A stretch of 64,000 nt of DNA from Aphrocallistes beatrix (taxonomy: Eukaryota > Porifera > Hexactinellida > Sceptrulophora > Aphrocallistidae), in assembly GCA_963281255.1 (NCBI GenBank), contig OY725497.1, forward strand, positions 496,001 to 560,000. The letters run 5' to 3'. This document shows positions 63,756 to 64,000 of the stretch, piece by piece; within the stretch, counting starts at the first letter, position 1; the number at the start of each line of letters is the position of its first letter. The notes under the pieces are model-generated. The model was not told the origin of the DNA, ran no database searches, and worked only from the letters and a program-made list of their open reading frames with translations. The position numbers and the translations under genes are program-made.

Positions 63756-64000
63756 TCAGAATAGAAGACGTTCTGTCAAGTCAGTCCTTTTCTGTCTTTT
63801 TCGCCACGATCCTGAAATACTGTAGTTAATGTTCTCGGCTACATGGACTAGTGTTATCCAGATTATATTAAATGAGAATATTGCGAATGAGGAAATGCTT
63901 ATAATTAGATCTATTAAGCAAATCCAACTATCAGTGTCTATATATGTACTACTATTGATTATGGTTTTCAGCTTCTCATAAGAGTCAAATCCGAGCAATA
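63756..64000 (-). CDS. Seven-helix membrane protein C, C-terminal end only (runs off the right edge)
   Basis: The last 80 or so residues of a third family member. The final helix (ISISSFAIFSFNIIWITLVH) aligns with gene B (GVFSITIIWITLVAIFE), and the tail RKRQKRTDLTERLLF aligns with B's KRNKRADLMGPLLP. The rest lies beyond position 64000, so intactness cannot be judged. Confidence 0.75.
   Translation of the reverse strand, partial: LLGFDSYEKLKTIINSSTYIDTDSWICLIDLIISISSFAIFSFNIIWITLVHVAENINYSISGSWRKRQKRTDLTERLLF

Noticed and set aside
1..64000. tRNA, rRNA or other structured RNA genes
   Set aside because: None could be picked out by eye on either strand; a covariance-model scan would be needed to exclude small ones.
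1..64000. Bacterial contamination or horizontally acquired operon
   Set aside because: Genes throughout have GT-AG introns or clear animal orthology; no Shine-Dalgarno-led operon or prokaryotic gene cluster is present.

Overview
The window is nuclear DNA from an animal, most likely an early-branching, non-bilaterian one such as a sponge. That placement is an inference from gene content and compactness; no single marker proves it. Most multi-exon genes have GT-AG introns of about 50-600 bp, and there are no prokaryotic operon signals. Animal-type genes include FOXP, ECT2L, a SID1/SIDT channel, a KCTD7/14-like BTB protein, antizyme and a CFP1 homologue. Genes are dense and many are intronless (UBC-LRR-RRM, PSME3, MRPL58, MGLL, SIDT, DCXR, CFP1). 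Intergenic DNA is AT-rich, exons are richer in GC, and CpG is not obviously depleted.

Layout. 0-13 kb: 3' end of CTP synthase; an intronless 1344-residue protein joining an RGG tract, an E2-like fold without the usual cysteine, leucine-rich repeats and an RRM; and ECT2L (F-box plus DH-PH), whose F-box is split by a 3.1-kb intron carrying a reverse-strand coiled-coil gene. 13-22 kb: KCTD-type BTB protein, two tandem Ras-like GTPases sharing an intron position, ornithine decarboxylase antizyme with an apparent +1 frameshift, PSME3 (PA28-gamma) and peroxisomal HACL1. 22-31 kb: a reverse-strand, repeat-expanded disordered protein, the ribosome-collision E3 ligase ZNF598 and the mitoribosomal peptidyl-tRNA hydrolase MRPL58. 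32-43 kb: a 13-exon FOXP, monoglyceride lipase, SIDT and an intact PP1-like phosphatase with replaced metal ligands. 43-56 kb: PRPF6, with a reverse-strand cupin gene in one intron and a 6.4-kb short-period satellite in another. 56-60 kb: DCXR and a CFP1/SPP1-type Set1-complex subunit without its CXXC finger. 60-64 kb: a reverse-strand tandem family of seven-helix membrane proteins with one pseudogene.

Most genes are unrelated housekeeping or regulatory genes packed together. Two loose themes are protein and translation quality control (antizyme, PSME3, ZNF598, MRPL58, the UBC-LRR-RRM protein) and signalling (two Ras proteins, ECT2L, PP1-like, the seven-helix family). The strongest candidates for something undescribed are the UBC-LRR-RRM protein, the PP1-like pseudophosphatase, the seven-helix family, the noncanonical antizyme shift site, and the satellite flanked by inverted arms inside a spliceosome gene. 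All assignments come from reading the sequence and recalling family motifs; no search or alignment was run.
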